DNA of 64,000 nt from Salinibacterium sp. G-O1 (GCF_030063305.1 NZ_JASISV010000001.1:62001-126000), one strand, 5' to 3'. Shown: positions 16,865 through 28,071, counted from the stretch's first letter. The notes: generated by a model from the sequence alone, not told the origin. Translations and numbers: made by a program.

Positions 16865-17022
16865 TGTTGTTCCACCGTGACCTCCTGCGGTGTGACGAAA
16901 TGGTCGGCCCAGGGAAAAACCCAGAGCACGAGGGCGGCCAACACGGCTGCTACAAGAATAAGGACGAGCAATAGCCGCAACCACCACGGTCCGGGCAGTG
17001 CCCGCCAGAGTGCGCCGTACAT
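16861..17022 (-). CDS. Small single-pass membrane protein, 53 residues
   Basis: An ATG at 17022 opens a 53-codon frame. The product begins MYGALWRALPGPWW, has one strong membrane helix of leucine, valine and alanine (about residues 15-37), then WVFPWADHFVTPQEVTVEQQ. Its start shares a base with the sortase stop, and its stop overlaps the amidotransferase start by four bases. It is therefore held in a three-gene translational chain and is very likely real despite its size. No function is known to me. It may be a sortase-associated membrane peptide. Confidence 0.75.
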   Translation of the reverse strand: MYGALWRALPGPWWLRLLLVLILVAAVLAALVLWVFPWADHFVTPQEVTVEQQ

Positions 17023-17813
17023 CAGCTGGCCGCGCTTGCCTGGGCGAGGGCCGCGATTTCGGGAGGGGCTCCGCCACTGCGCGGGAACCAGGTGTCGTAC
17101 AGCGAGTACACGATGATGCGCTCATCGGCCGTGAACACAGGGTTACAGCTGGTGAGCGTCAGCACACGGTCGGTGGCAGCGATGCCAGGGGACTGGGGGA
17201 CCGGGTCAAGCACCCCGACACCCGACGCGTGGACGTACTCGAGGCTGCGCACGACGTATTTGTACCATCCCGCCTCCATCTCGAAGTAAATGGAGTCGCC
17301 AATCTGCATCTTCTCAATGTCGTAGAAGGGCGAACCATTGCCGGTCCGGTGTGCGGCAAAGGCGGCATTCCCCACCCCACCGGGAGTCTGAGTGCCCGGA
17401 TAGTGCCCGATCTTGGTTCTCAGGACGTCGGCGTTGACACCCTCTGCCACCGGTCGCGTGTAATCCGCGCCCAGACGGGGCACGATGAGGTTGGCAAAGG
17501 CCACGGCGTTCTCTGGCGCGGGCTGCACGATGGGGTCTCCCGGACCAACCGGAGCTGCCGGTTCCGCCGGTTCCGCCGGTTCCGCGGGCGCCTCTCTGTC
17601 CCACGCCTGACTGAGAGCCTGGGCTTCCTCCGCCTGCGCGTTACCGCTGATGAGGTTGCCAAGCCAGACCTGCCATCCCAGAAACAACAGCACAACGACG
17701 CCAGCCGTGATGAGCAATTCGCCGATCACGCCGACTACGCTGACGCGACGGCGTTGCTTCATCACTCGCTTCTCGCGGCCGCGGGTTTTGCGACGCCCCT
17801 GCTCAGTGGCCAT
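17022..17813 (-). CDS. Class E sortase
   Basis: This is a 263-residue transpeptidase from the ATG at 17813 (MATEQGRRKTRG). A TTG at 17846 is possible but less likely. A basic N-terminus leads to one membrane helix (about 30-50), then a linker with an AEP repeat, then the sortase beta-barrel. The catalytic residues are His155 (in AAHRTGNGSPF), Cys223 (TLTSC) and Arg232. Class E sortases of high-GC Gram-positives anchor proteins carrying LAxTG-type signals to the wall. No obvious LPxTG-type substrate was noticed in this window. Confidence 0.92.
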   Translation of the reverse strand: MATEQGRRKTRGREKRVMKQRRRVSVVGVIGELLITAGVVVLLFLGWQVWLGNLISGNAQAEEAQALSQAWDREAPAEPAEPAEPAAPVGPGDPIVQPAPENAVAFANLIVPRLGADYTRPVAEGVNADVLRTKIGHYPGTQTPGGVGNAAFAAHRTGNGSPFYDIEKMQIGDSIYFEMEAGWYKYVVRSLEYVHASGVGVLDPVPQSPGIAATDRVLTLTSCNPVFTADERIIVYSLYDTWFPRSGGAPPEIAALAQASAAS

Positions 17814-17892
17814 GATGTCGATTCTAAGCTGCTCCGACGACCTCAAACCCCCGGGAATGCTGGGTAGCCAGCCCCGCTCGCCCGTATCAGGC

Positions 17893-17906
17893 TAGAATCT
17901 TGCGCA
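17893..17906 (+). promoter_or_regulatory. Likely -10 box for a leaderless crgA transcript
   Basis: TAGAAT (17893-17898) ends seven bases before the crgA ATG at 17906, and there is no Shine-Dalgarno sequence. That arrangement fits leaderless transcription, common in Actinobacteria. No clear -35 box was seen. Confidence 0.45.
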
Positions 17907-18151
17907 TGGCCCGTACGACAGCACGCACCAAGTCCGACCGTCCCGCCGAAGCCCGCACGGGCGAGCAGGCTCCGAACGCGGTCTGGTTCAAGCCCGTTAT
18001 GTTCGGCTTTATGCTGCTCGGCCTGGTGTGGATCATCGTCTTCTACGTGAGCAACAACACGCTGCCGGTCCCGGGCATCGGTGCGGGCAACATCCTCATC
18101 GGCTTTGGGATCATGTTCATCGGCTTCCTGATGACGACCCGCTGGCGCTGA
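17906..18151 (+). CDS. crgA: Cell division protein CrgA
   Basis: This is an 81-residue protein with two membrane helices (about 31-51 and 61-78) joined by the short loop SNNTLPVPGIGAGN, the family hallmark. A charged N-terminal cytoplasmic part (MARTTARTKSDRPAEAR) precedes them. CrgA binds FtsZ-ring components and FtsI-type PBPs and tunes septum formation. It is divergent from sortase E, the usual actinobacterial neighbourhood beside the pknB cluster. Confidence 0.93.
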   Translation: MARTTARTKSDRPAEARTGEQAPNAVWFKPVMFGFMLLGLVWIIVFYVSNNTLPVPGIGAGNILIGFGIMFIGFLMTTRWR

Positions 18152-18200
18152 CCAGCTCTTTCCTGCAGCTGCTGACCAGCAACTTCGCTGGCACGCCCCG

Positions 18201-18248
18201 ATAACTACACGCGTGTAGTTATACCCATTGTGGATAGCCTGTGGATAA
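18201..18248. promoter_or_regulatory. Perfect 22-bp palindrome followed by two DnaA-box-like sites
   Basis: Bases 18201-18222 are fully self-complementary (half-site ATAACTACACG). Right after come TGTGGATAG (18229-18237) and TGTGGATAA (18240-18248), the second a perfect DnaA box in reverse. All lie between the convergent ends of crgA and the rhomboid gene, so a normal promoter operator is not expected. The palindrome may fold as a terminator for either gene but has no U-run. Confidence 0.6.
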
Positions 18249-18266
18249 CTCCCAGATCCCCTCGGA

Positions 18267-19106
18267 TCAGAATCCGTAAAGCTGGATCGCGGCCACAGTA
18301 ACGGCGATGAGCACCGCCACGATTCCGGCAATGAGGCCGATCTGCAACGACTTCTGGTCACGGCGCCTCGTGCGCAGGTAGACGAGCGCGACAGCCGAGC
18401 CCACCACCAGACCACCGAGGTGCGCCTGCCACGCAATGTTCGTCCCTGGCACAAAGCCAATCACCAGGTTCAGCACGATTACGATCAGGATCTGCACATT
18501 AGTGCCGCCCAGCTTGCGCTGAATGACGAAGTAGGCGCCGAGCAGTCCAAAGATGGCACCCGACGCTCCCACCACCGGAGTGACCGGTGCCAGGAGCAAC
18601 ACCGCCACGGAGCCGCCCAGACCGCTCACAAAATAGAGGGCAAGGAATCTCGCGCGTCCCACCATGCCTTCGAGCAGCGGGCCGAAGATGAAGAGCGAGA
18701 ACATGTTGAAAAGAATGTGCAGTAGCGACCCCTGCGAATGCACGAAGAGGGCAGTGATCATGCGCCATGGCTCGCTCGGTGTGAACGGTCCGAAGTACAC
18801 GAGCGCATTAGTCACGGGGCTGCCGGGCAGAATCTGGAGCAGATAGATCAGCGCTGTGACGCCAATCAGGCTGTACGTGACGACGGGAGCCCCACGCGAC
18901 CGACGCAGCGAGGTGAGAATGGCCGACTTCTGTCGCGGCGCGCCCGCCTTCGCTTCCTTGATGCACTCAGGGCAATGCACCCCGACGGCGGCCTGCGTCT
19001 GGCACTCGGCGCAGATCGTTCGTCCGCACCGTTGACACAGGATGTAGCTCTGGCGATCCGGATGCCGGTAACAGTAGTGAGCCGAATTGTTCGGCGTACT
19101 TGTCAC
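18267..19106 (-). CDS. Rhomboid intramembrane serine protease with N-terminal zinc-binding domain
   Basis: This is a 279-residue protein from a GTG. Residues 10-50 hold paired Cys/His (CYRH, CQRCGRTICAEC, HCPEC), a B-box-like zinc site. Six or so membrane helices follow. The rhomboid active site is Ser182 in GASGAIFG and His229 in WQAHLGG, with Asn134 in HILFNMFSL as oxyanion residue. It cleaves transmembrane substrates within the bilayer. It lies just downstream of the cyclophilin gene (six bases apart), so the two are probably co-transcribed. Confidence 0.93.
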   Translation of the reverse strand: MTSTPNNSAHYCYRHPDRQSYILCQRCGRTICAECQTQAAVGVHCPECIKEAKAGAPRQKSAILTSLRRSRGAPVVTYSLIGVTALIYLLQILPGSPVTNALVYFGPFTPSEPWRMITALFVHSQGSLLHILFNMFSLFIFGPLLEGMVGRARFLALYFVSGLGGSVAVLLLAPVTPVVGASGAIFGLLGAYFVIQRKLGGTNVQILIVIVLNLVIGFVPGTNIAWQAHLGGLVVGSAVALVYLRTRRRDQKSLQIGLIAGIVAVLIAVTVAAIQLYGF

Positions 19107-19112
19107 CTAGGT

Positions 19113-19646
19113 TCAGACCTCTTCGATGGTGACGCTCTCGATGACGACATCCTTGAGGGGCTTGTCGCGGCCGTCGGTGTCGACTGCCTCGATCGCATCC
19201 ACAACACGCTTGGACTCGTCATCAGCAACCACGCCGAAGATGGTGTGCTTGCCCTGAAGCCACGGAGTCGGCACGGTGGTGATGAAGAACTGCGATCCGT
19301 TCGTACCTTTGCCACCACGGGTGCCCGCGTTGGCCATCGCCAGCACGTACGGCTGCGAGAAGTTGAGGTCGGGGTGGATCTCGTCGTCAAACTCGAATCC
19401 GGGGCCGCCGGTGCCCTGGCCCAGGGGGTCGCCACCCTGCAGCATGAACTGCTTGATGATGCGGTGGAAGACGATGCCGTCGTACAGCTTGTCGGTGGAG
19501 ACCTTGCCGGTCGCGGGGTGGGTCCACTCGATCGTGCCCGAGGCGAGCCCCGAGAAGTTCGCAACCGTCTTGACGGCATGATTGCCGAAAAGGTTCAGTT
19601 TGATGGTGCCGAGTGAAGTCGTCATGGTCGCAACCGCTGTATGCAT
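19113..19646 (-). CDS. Peptidyl-prolyl cis-trans isomerase, cyclophilin type
   Basis: This is a 177-residue single-domain cyclophilin beginning MHTAVATMTTSLGTIKLNLFG at 19646. A downstream ATG at 19625 is also possible. Family motifs are intact: FHRIIKQFMLQGGDP with the catalytic Arg, GTGGPGFEFDDE, MANAGTRGGKGTNGSQFFIT and HTIFGVV. There is no signal peptide, so it is a cytoplasmic proline isomerase that helps folding. It lies six bases before the rhomboid gene. Confidence 0.94.
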   Translation of the reverse strand: MHTAVATMTTSLGTIKLNLFGNHAVKTVANFSGLASGTIEWTHPATGKVSTDKLYDGIVFHRIIKQFMLQGGDPLGQGTGGPGFEFDDEIHPDLNFSQPYVLAMANAGTRGGKGTNGSQFFITTVPTPWLQGKHTIFGVVADDESKRVVDAIEAVDTDGRDKPLKDVVIESVTIEEV

Positions 19647-19782
19647 AGGGACAATTCTTGCATAGTGGCCCTGCAAGAATCCCCGATATCACCCAGAGGG
19701 CTCACAGGCAACTCATTACATCCCAGCCACCGGGCATGACAGTATTGTGGGACGTTTCGATTCCCCACTGGAGGTTTTCCTC

Positions 19783-20370
19783 ATGGCACTATCACGCAAG
19801 CGCCGAAAAGAGCTCAAGAAGCTAAAGAGCCAGGCCGGAAATCTTTGGGACGATCAAAAGGAGCTGCTTGACCACGCGAACCTCGTCGTTCGTGAGGCTC
19901 GTCGCCAGGCGTCCCACTACGCACGTGAAGAGGTTTCACCGCGTCTTCGCGACAAGTACGACGACACGCTCCGTCCCGTCGTCGAGAATGCACGTTCTGC
20001 GGCCGGGAGCGGCATTGCCAGCGCCCGTTCAGCAGCAAGCCACACTCGTCACCGCCTCACCGACGACGTCATCCCCGGCGTGACCTCGGCTGTTGGCGCT
20101 GCCCTCGCGGCTATTGAGGTCGCCAAGCACCACCAGTTGCAGGATGCCATCGCTCGTGCCTCGAAGTTCGGCACCGATGTCGGCACCCGGGTTGGCATCG
20201 TGCAGCCCAAGCCGACGCCGGCTGCCGGCCCCGGCAAGTACATCCTCATCGGTGCCGGTGTGGTGGCCTTCGCGTTCGTGGCCTACGCCGCCTGGCAGAC
20301 GCTGCGTGCAGACGACGAGCTCTGGGTCGAGGAAGACGCCGTAGAGGCGCCCCTGGCTACCGAGAGCTAG
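19783..20370 (+). CDS. Conserved helical protein with C-terminal membrane segment
   Basis: This is a 195-residue protein from the ATG at 19783, which has GGAGG eight bases upstream. The N-terminus is lysine/arginine rich (LSRKRRKELKKLKS). Long amphipathic helices follow, with heptad-like Ala/Arg/Asp patterns (about 20-110), and one membrane helix at about 160-180 (YILIGAGVVAFAFVAYAAW) before an acidic tail. It resembles the actinobacterial proteins annotated only as DNA helicase-like or hypothetical. I do not recognise a function. Tail-anchored topology with a coiled coil in the cytoplasm is the plain reading. Confidence 0.8.
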   Translation: MALSRKRRKELKKLKSQAGNLWDDQKELLDHANLVVREARRQASHYAREEVSPRLRDKYDDTLRPVVENARSAAGSGIASARSAASHTRHRLTDDVIPGVTSAVGAALAAIEVAKHHQLQDAIARASKFGTDVGTRVGIVQPKPTPAAGPGKYILIGAGVVAFAFVAYAAWQTLRADDELWVEEDAVEAPLATES

Positions 20371-20385
20371 AACCCGGTCAAACGG

Positions 20386-20414
20386 AAAGGTCGGTGCTTC
20401 GGCACCGGCCTTTT
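20386..20414 (+). terminator. Rho-independent terminator
   Basis: AAGGTCGGTGC and GCACCGGCCTT pair around a TTCG tetraloop, with one G-T wobble, and end in a run of T. It sits just after the helical membrane protein gene and before the convergent Nudix gene. Confidence 0.85.
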
Positions 20415-20419
20415 CGTAT

Positions 20420-20863
20420 TTAACCCGGCAGCGCGCCCTGTTCCCTGGACCGGCTTTCCTGCCAGGCCGAGATACCGATGTCCACGAGGCTCACCCGGGG
20501 AAGGGATTGCACTTCGTCGAGGGCGAACCAGCGAGCTTCGTCGCTCGAACCGTCTCGTTCGTGGGTGAGAGTCCCGGATGCGATAGTCGCCTCGTACACG
20601 ATCCTGAAGGAGTGCATGGGGGAAGGAGCAACGCCTGGCGGCGCATGGCGCGAGATGATGATCGAGTCAGCGCTGAGCAACGGGCCCAGGGTGGCCGTGA
20701 ACCCTGACTCTTCCCGAATCTCGCGGATCGCAGCATCCGCCGGCTGCTCGCGATCCTGAACTCCTCCGCCCGGTAGCGACCACTTGCGGCCCTCGTGCCA
20801 GTGAGTGAGGAGGATTGACCCATCGACGATTATGACGCCGTACGCGGCAACCCGGATATCCAT
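20420..20863 (-). CDS. Nudix hydrolase
   Basis: This is a 147-residue protein with the Nudix box GGGVQDREQPADAAIREIRE followed by ESGF (around residues 31-54), matching G-x5-E-x7-R-E-x2-E-E-x-G. The family cleaves nucleoside diphosphates linked to another group, such as oxidised nucleotides, NDP sugars or cofactors. The substrate cannot be told. It stands alone between a terminator and tRNA-Ala. Confidence 0.9.
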   Translation of the reverse strand: MDIRVAAYGVIIVDGSILLTHWHEGRKWSLPGGGVQDREQPADAAIREIREESGFTATLGPLLSADSIIISRHAPPGVAPSPMHSFRIVYEATIASGTLTHERDGSSDEARWFALDEVQSLPRVSLVDIGISAWQESRSREQGALPG

Positions 20864-20884
20864 GTCAGGAGTTTAGGGCAACGC

Positions 20885-20911
20885 AAAAGCGCCGCCATTG
20901 CTGGCGGCGCT
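20885..20911 (-). terminator. Terminator of tRNA-Ala
   Basis: Read on the minus strand, AGCGCCGCC and GGCGGCGCT form a nine-pair stem with a six-base loop followed by TTTT. It lies 12 bases after the tRNA-Ala 3' end. Confidence 0.85.
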
Positions 20912-20922
20912 GTATTGAATCG

Positions 20923-20995
20923 TGGAGCCTAGGGGAATCGAACCCCTGACCTCCTGCTTGCAAAGCAGGCGCTCTACCAATTGAGCTAAGGCCCC
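20923..20995 (-). tRNA. tRNA-Ala (anticodon TGC)
   Basis: GGGGCCT/AGGCTCC acceptor (one G-T pair), D-arm with TTAGCTCAATTGGTAGAGC, anticodon loop TTTGCAA giving TGC, and T-arm AGGGG TTCGATT CCCCT. CCA is not encoded. It follows tRNA-Ile after gyrA, the usual actinobacterial pair. Confidence 0.96.
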
Positions 20996-21074
20996 GTGCA
21001 TCACTGATCCCTGGGGAGCTGTGACACTCAGGTCGGGTGGTCCCTTGTGGAGACTGCCCTTATGAAATTTTTAG

Positions 21075-21148
21075 TGGGGATACGAGGACTTGAACCTCGG
21101 ACCTCTTCGTTATCAGCGAAGCGCTCTAACCGCCTGAGCTATATCCCC
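21075..21148 (-). tRNA. tRNA-Ile (anticodon GAT)
   Basis: GGGGATA/TATCCCC acceptor, anticodon stem CTTCG/CGAAG around CTGATAA giving GAT, and T-arm CGAGG TTCAAGT CCTCG. CCA is not encoded. It lies 47 bases after the DUF3566 gene and 79 bases before tRNA-Ala. Confidence 0.96.
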
Positions 21149-21195
21149 CAGACCAGATAAGAACCTATCTTATCCAGCCGGTTTCTCGTAATCGG

Positions 21196-21603
21196 TCAGT
21201 TGTTGGTGAAGCCCACGAGCAGGCCACCGGTGATTCTGACGCTGAAGTTGTACAGCATGCTGGCGATTGCACCGAGCGCGGTTCCGACCACGACGTTGAG
21301 AATTGCGATGACCACGGCGAACAACGAGACCTGCGCGAGCGAGAAGTTCGTCGTCACACTGAAGGTCGGGTCGCCCAGGATGTCCTTCAGGATCGAATCG
21401 AGGTCTCCGAAGATTCCCGTGGAGTTCAGCACGATCCAGACCAGCGTCACGGCGACGACCAGGATGATCCCCAGCGATACCGCGATCAGGAAGGAGAACT
21501 TCACTGCAGACCAGAAGTCGATGTACACCAGCTTGAGGCGAACCTGCTTGGTGGCTACCTGTCGCTGCGACTTTCGCTGCAGCTTCTCGGCGACACTACT
21601 CAT
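21196..21603 (-). CDS. DUF3566 domain-containing membrane protein
   Basis: This is a 135-residue protein with two membrane helices (about 30-58 and 90-118) and the family loop [13 protein letters not shown]. Its start overlaps the gyrA stop by eight bases. DUF3566 proteins sit next to gyrA across Actinobacteria, but no function is established to my knowledge. The N-terminus ([17 protein letters not shown]) is basic and cytoplasmic. Confidence 0.9.
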   Translation of the reverse strand: MSSVAEKLQRKSQRQVATKQVRLKLVYIDFWSAVKFSFLIAVSLGIILVVAVTLVWIVLNSTGIFGDLDSILKDILGDPTFSVTTNFSLAQVSLFAVVIAILNVVVGTALGAIASMLYNFSVRITGGLLVGFTNN

Positions 21604-24175
21604 CTATCGACGCGTCCTTCCCAGAGGATTCCGCCGCGCCCTGATCGGTTTCGACGGGCTCGTCGGGTTCCTGGTTTTCTAGATTTCGTTCACTGTTGCG
21701 AGCAATCGCGATGATCCGGTCGTCGTCCGCAAAACGAGCAAAGACGACTCCCATGGTGTCACGACCCTTGGCCGGAACCTCAGCGACAGATGAGCGTACC
21801 ACCTTGCCACTGGCAAGAACCACAAGAACTTCGTCTTCGTCTCCGACGATGAGGGCACCGGCGAGGTCGCCTCTGGCCTCCGCGAGTTTCGCGACTTTGA
21901 TACCCAGTCCGCCTCTGTTCTGCACCCGGTACTGGTCTACCGAGGTGCGCTTGGCGTATCCGCCCTCGGTCACCACGAAGACATATCCGCTGTCACTGAC
22001 GACGCTGGCCGAGAGCAACTGGTCTTCGTTTCGGAAGTGCATTCCGATGACACCAGAGGTGGAACGACCCATGGGGCGCATGGCGGCGTCGGTCGCGGTG
22101 AACCGGATTGACATTCCCTTACGCGAGACCAGGAGAACGTCAACATCCTCCTCGACGAGCATCGCCGAGACCACTTCGTCGCCTTCGCGAAGGTTGATCG
22201 CGATGATGCCGCCGGTGCGATTGGTGTCGTACTCGGTGAGGCCGGTCTTCTTGACAAGGCCGCCACGCGTGGCGAGAACGAGGTACTCGGCCGCCGCGTA
22301 GTCGCGGATGTCGAGGATTTGCGCGATCTCTTCCCCGGGCTGCATCGCCAGAAGATTGGCGACATGCTGGCCCTTGGCGTCTCGCCCGGCCTCCTGAAGT
22401 TCGTAGGTCTTCGCCCGGTACACGCGACCGGTGTTGGTGAAGAACAACAGCCAATGGTGCGTTGTGGTCACGAAGAAGTGGTCGACCACGTCGTCAGCCC
22501 TGAGCTGTGCGCCCTTGACTCCGCGTCCGCCGCGGTGCTGGCTGCGATAGTTGTCGCTGCGAGTGCGCTTGATGTAGCCGCCCCGCGTGACGGTGACGAC
22601 CATCTCTTCCTCGGGGATGAGGTCTTCGACGCTCATGTCACCGTCGAAGCCGAACATGATCTCGGTGCGGCGGTCGTCGCCATACTTCGCGATGAGGTCG
22701 GTGAGCTCTTCGCTGACGATATTCCGCTGCAGATCCGGGCTGGCCAGGATGACCTTGAACTCTGCGATTTCGAGTTCGATCGCGGCCAGATCTTCCATGA
22801 TCTTCTGTCGTTCGAGAGCCGCGAGGCGACGAAGCTGAAGATCGAGGATGGCCCGGGCCTGAAGCTCGTCGACCGTGAGAAGCGCGATCAGACCGTCGCG
22901 GGCCTCTTCGACAGTGGGCGATCGACGGATGAGGGCGATGACCTCGTCCAGCGCGTCGAGCGCCTTGACGTATCCCCGCAGGATGTGGGCACGTTCCTCG
23001 GCCTTGCGCAGGCGATATGCCGTGCGCCGGACGATGACCTCGATCTGGTGGGCTGCCCACGCCGTAATAAACCCGTCGATAGACAGAGTCCGTGGGATTC
23101 CGTCGACGATCGCGAGCATGTTCGCGCCGAAGTTCTCCTGAAGCTGCGTGTGCTTGTAGAGGTTGTTGAGCACGACCTTGGCAACCGCATCGCGCTTGAG
23201 CACGATGACGAGTCGCTGGCCGGTGCGGCCCGAGGTCTCGTCCCTGATGTCGGCGATTCCGGCGAGCTTGCCATCCTTGACCAGGTCGGCGATCTTCAGG
23301 GCGAGGTTGTCAGGGTTGACCTGGTACGGCAGCTCGGTAACAACCAGGCACGTGCGACCCTGCAGTTCTTCGACGTTGACGACCGCGCGCATCGTGATGG
23401 AACCACGGCCGGTGCGGTACGCATCCTGAATGCCCTTGATTCCGAGGATCTGGGCTCCCGTGGGGAAATCAGGGCCTTTCACGCGCTGGATCAGCGCCTC
23501 GATCAGCTCCTCTTTACTGGCGTCGGGGTTGGCGAGGTGCCAGAGTGCGCCCTCGCCCACCTCGCGCAGGTTGTGCGGAGGGATGTTGGTGGCCATGCCG
23601 ACCGCGATACCCACCGACCCGTTGACCAGCAGGTTCGGGAACCGGCTCGGCAGAACCGTTGGCTCCTGGGTGCGACCGTCGTAGTTGTCCTGGAAGTCGA
23701 CCGTGTCTTCTTCGATGTCACGGACCATCTCCATGGCCAGGGGAGCCATCTTGGTCTCCGTGTAACGATGAGCGGCGGCCCCATCGTTTCCGGGGGAACC
23801 GAAGTTGCCCTGTCCCAGCGCCAGCGGGTACCTGAGGCTCCACGGCTGAACCAGTCGCACGAGGGCGTCGTAGACGGATGAGTCACCGTGCGGATGGAAC
23901 TGGCCCATCACGTCGCCGATGACGCGGGTGCACTTCGAGAAACCCTTGTCTGGTCGGTATCCGCCGTCGTACATCGCGTAGATCACGCGGCGGTGCACGG
24001 GCTTCAGGCCGTCTCGGACCTCCGGCAGCGCGCGACCCACGATGACGCTCATCGCGTAGTCGAGGTACGACCGCTGCATCTCGAGCTGCAGGTCGACCTG
24101 CGTGATTTTGTCGTGCGCGGTGTCGACCACCTTGTCGGTGAAGGTCGGTTCCTGTGGTCCTGTTACGTCAGCCAT
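21596..24175 (-). CDS. gyrA: DNA gyrase subunit A
   Basis: This is an 859-residue protein, full length for the family. The catalytic tyrosine is Tyr138 ([10 protein letters not shown]). The quinolone region reads [14 protein letters not shown], with serine at the position equal to E. coli Ser83 and aspartate at 103 equal to Asp87, so no classic resistance change is present. The C-terminal DNA-wrapping beta-propeller holds repeated blades, with the GyrA box in [10 protein letters not shown]. It follows gyrB by 24 bases in the same operon and introduces negative supercoils. Confidence 0.98.
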   Translation of the reverse strand: MADVTGPQEPTFTDKVVDTAHDKITQVDLQLEMQRSYLDYAMSVIVGRALPEVRDGLKPVHRRVIYAMYDGGYRPDKGFSKCTRVIGDVMGQFHPHGDSSVYDALVRLVQPWSLRYPLALGQGNFGSPGNDGAAAHRYTETKMAPLAMEMVRDIEEDTVDFQDNYDGRTQEPTVLPSRFPNLLVNGSVGIAVGMATNIPPHNLREVGEGALWHLANPDASKEELIEALIQRVKGPDFPTGAQILGIKGIQDAYRTGRGSITMRAVVNVEELQGRTCLVVTELPYQVNPDNLALKIADLVKDGKLAGIADIRDETSGRTGQRLVIVLKRDAVAKVVLNNLYKHTQLQENFGANMLAIVDGIPRTLSIDGFITAWAAHQIEVIVRRTAYRLRKAEERAHILRGYVKALDALDEVIALIRRSPTVEEARDGLIALLTVDELQARAILDLQLRRLAALERQKIMEDLAAIELEIAEFKVILASPDLQRNIVSEELTDLIAKYGDDRRTEIMFGFDGDMSVEDLIPEEEMVVTVTRGGYIKRTRSDNYRSQHRGGRGVKGAQLRADDVVDHFFVTTTHHWLLFFTNTGRVYRAKTYELQEAGRDAKGQHVANLLAMQPGEEIAQILDIRDYAAAEYLVLATRGGLVKKTGLTEYDTNRTGGIIAINLREGDEVVSAMLVEEDVDVLLVSRKGMSIRFTATDAAMRPMGRSTSGVIGMHFRNEDQLLSASVVSDSGYVFVVTEGGYAKRTSVDQYRVQNRGGLGIKVAKLAEARGDLAGALIVGDEDEVLVVLASGKVVRSSVAEVPAKGRDTMGVVFARFADDDRIIAIARNSERNLENQEPDEPVETDQGAAESSGKDASIDE

Positions 24176-24199
24176 GGTGTGCCCTAAAAATTATCGAAA

Positions 24200-26317
<2,118 letters not shown>

Positions 26318-26396
26318 CTACCAAATTGCGCATCACCGATGGCGCAATTCCGCCCTCTCACGAGTTTTGAAGTGCGGGGTGACCAGATTTGACTAG

Positions 26397-26924
26397 TTAC
26401 CCGTACGTGTCGCGTGGACCACGGCCTGGAATTGATCTGGGCCCCCGTTTCCACGAGGGGGCGTTGGGTCCTACAAACCGCACAGACTCGATGCCGGCAT
26501 CCGGGAACCGCTGGGCGATTGTTGTGGTGATCTGTGAACGCATGAGCCGCAGTTGGGTCGCCCACGCCGTCGAGTCACAGGAAATGGTGAGCATTCCCTC
26601 CTCGATTCCTTCGGGAGTCGAGTGTTCCGCCGTTTCGAAACCCACGATCTCTGGCCACGAGTTGAGCAGGCCAGACCGCGCCAAGGGTGATGTCCAGCCC
26701 ATTCGCGAGGCAAGACTGTCGATGACATCTCCGAGACCGTGGGGATCTCTGCCATCGGCGAAGGGAACGCTGGCTCCCTCTTTCTTGTTCTTTTTGCGCT
26801 TGCGAGCCGTCGCCGACCTCGTACTCGCGTCGCCAAAGACTTTCCGGAACCTGAGGTACACGGCGACGTGCTCGTCACGACCGGCCTCCGTCGCGAGATC
26901 CTCATCGTCGTCGTCACTCGTCAT
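26397..26924 (-). CDS. dciA: DciA-like protein (DUF721)
   Basis: This is a 175-residue protein from the ATG at 26924, overlapping the recF stop by 11 bases. The N-terminal half is charged with a KRKKNKKEG basic stretch. The C-terminal DUF721 domain (about 55-150) has a KH-like fold (WPEIVG, LTISCDSTAWATQLRLM). DciA loads the replicative helicase DnaB at the origin in bacteria lacking DnaC or DnaI. Its place between recF and gyrB is the actinobacterial standard. Confidence 0.93.
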   Translation of the reverse strand: MTSDDDDEDLATEAGRDEHVAVYLRFRKVFGDASTRSATARKRKKNKKEGASVPFADGRDPHGLGDVIDSLASRMGWTSPLARSGLLNSWPEIVGFETAEHSTPEGIEEGMLTISCDSTAWATQLRLMRSQITTTIAQRFPDAGIESVRFVGPNAPSWKRGPRSIPGRGPRDTYG

Positions 26925-28071
26925 TTTCAATCACCTGCCCCGATCGTATCCGCACGACCGTGCCGACCAATTGTGTGGGCACATCGTCGAAGACTGCCGC
27001 CGTGATCAGCACCTGCTCAAAATCGCCGACGGCGTCAGCCAGTCTCACTCGTCGCGATTCATCGAGTTCAGCGAATACATCGTCAAGAATCAGCACGGGG
27101 TCGCCGGATGACGATTCGCGGCGGAGCACGGCGGCCGAGGCCAGCTTCAGCGAGAGGGCAAACGACCACGATTCGCCATGACTGGCGTACCCGCGGGCCG
27201 GCATGCCGTTGAGCTCGAACACCACATCATCGCGGTGAGGACCGGCGAGGGTAATTCCACGGTCCACCTCTGAGCGCCGGAGGCGCCCGAGACTTGCGCG
27301 GAAGCCCTCGGCCACCATGAAGCTGTCAAGCGTGCCGGAACGGGTGGCTGTTGCATCCATTTTCTCGTCATCAGGTGTGCTCGCGAAGATACTGAGGTAG
27401 CTCGACAACCTGGCTGAGTGGTCTGCGCCTGCGATTGTCGAATATGCCTCCGTGACTTCGGGGCTCAGCTCGTCGAGCAACGAACTTCTTGCGGTGATGA
27501 TTTCGGACCCGAAGGCGACCAGGCGCTCGTCCCAGATATCGAGAGTCGACAAATCACCGCGCGCATTGCGCGCCGACTTGAGCAGGGTATTTCGTTGCCT
27601 CAGCACTCTTTCGTAGTCCGCGATCACGGCACTCATGCGCGGCGATCGCAGAATGAGCAACTCATCCATGAAACGCCGCCGCCCCGATGGTTCCCCGCGC
27701 ACGAGGGCGAGGTCTTCTGGTGCAAACAACACGCTCGAGAAATACCGCGGAAGCTCACGAGTCTTTATCGCTGAGCGGTTGATTTGTGCCCGGTTAGCGC
27801 CCGTTCGGTTGAGCTGCACCTCGGCCAAAATTTCGCGTTCACCATGAACGAGTCGGGCGCGAACGATCGCGGAATCCTGGCCCTGGCGGATCATCGCGTG
27901 ATCGGTAGACACCCGGTGGGACCCTAGGGTGCTGAGATACCCCAGCGATTCCACCAGATTGGTTTTCCCCTGGCCATTGCTGCCGACAAAGAGGTTCGCG
28001 CCGCGTTGTAGTTCGACGTCAAGATTTTCGTAGTTCCGGAAATCGGTAAGGGAGAGCTGAGTGACGATCAC
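26914..28071 (-). CDS. recF: DNA replication and repair protein RecF
   Basis: This is a 385-residue SMC-like ATPase. Walker A is GSNGQGKT (30-37), and the C-terminal Walker B is VLILDDVFAELD with the ABC signature in the preceding part. RecF, with RecO and RecR, loads RecA on gapped DNA. The start is a GTG with no clear ribosome site, 13 bases after the gnd stop, so translation may be coupled. Confidence 0.96.
   Translation of the reverse strand: MIVTQLSLTDFRNYENLDVELQRGANLFVGSNGQGKTNLVESLGYLSTLGSHRVSTDHAMIRQGQDSAIVRARLVHGEREILAEVQLNRTGANRAQINRSAIKTRELPRYFSSVLFAPEDLALVRGEPSGRRRFMDELLILRSPRMSAVIADYERVLRQRNTLLKSARNARGDLSTLDIWDERLVAFGSEIITARSSLLDELSPEVTEAYSTIAGADHSARLSSYLSIFASTPDDEKMDATATRSGTLDSFMVAEGFRASLGRLRRSEVDRGITLAGPHRDDVVFELNGMPARGYASHGESWSFALSLKLASAAVLRRESSSGDPVLILDDVFAELDESRRVRLADAVGDFEQVLITAAVFDDVPTQLVGTVVRIRSGQVIENDE

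Noticed and set aside
22319-23881. 520-residue open frame on the plus strand
   Set aside because: It lies wholly antisense to gyrA, whose protein is full length and conserved. The product shows no domain and arises from high GC content.
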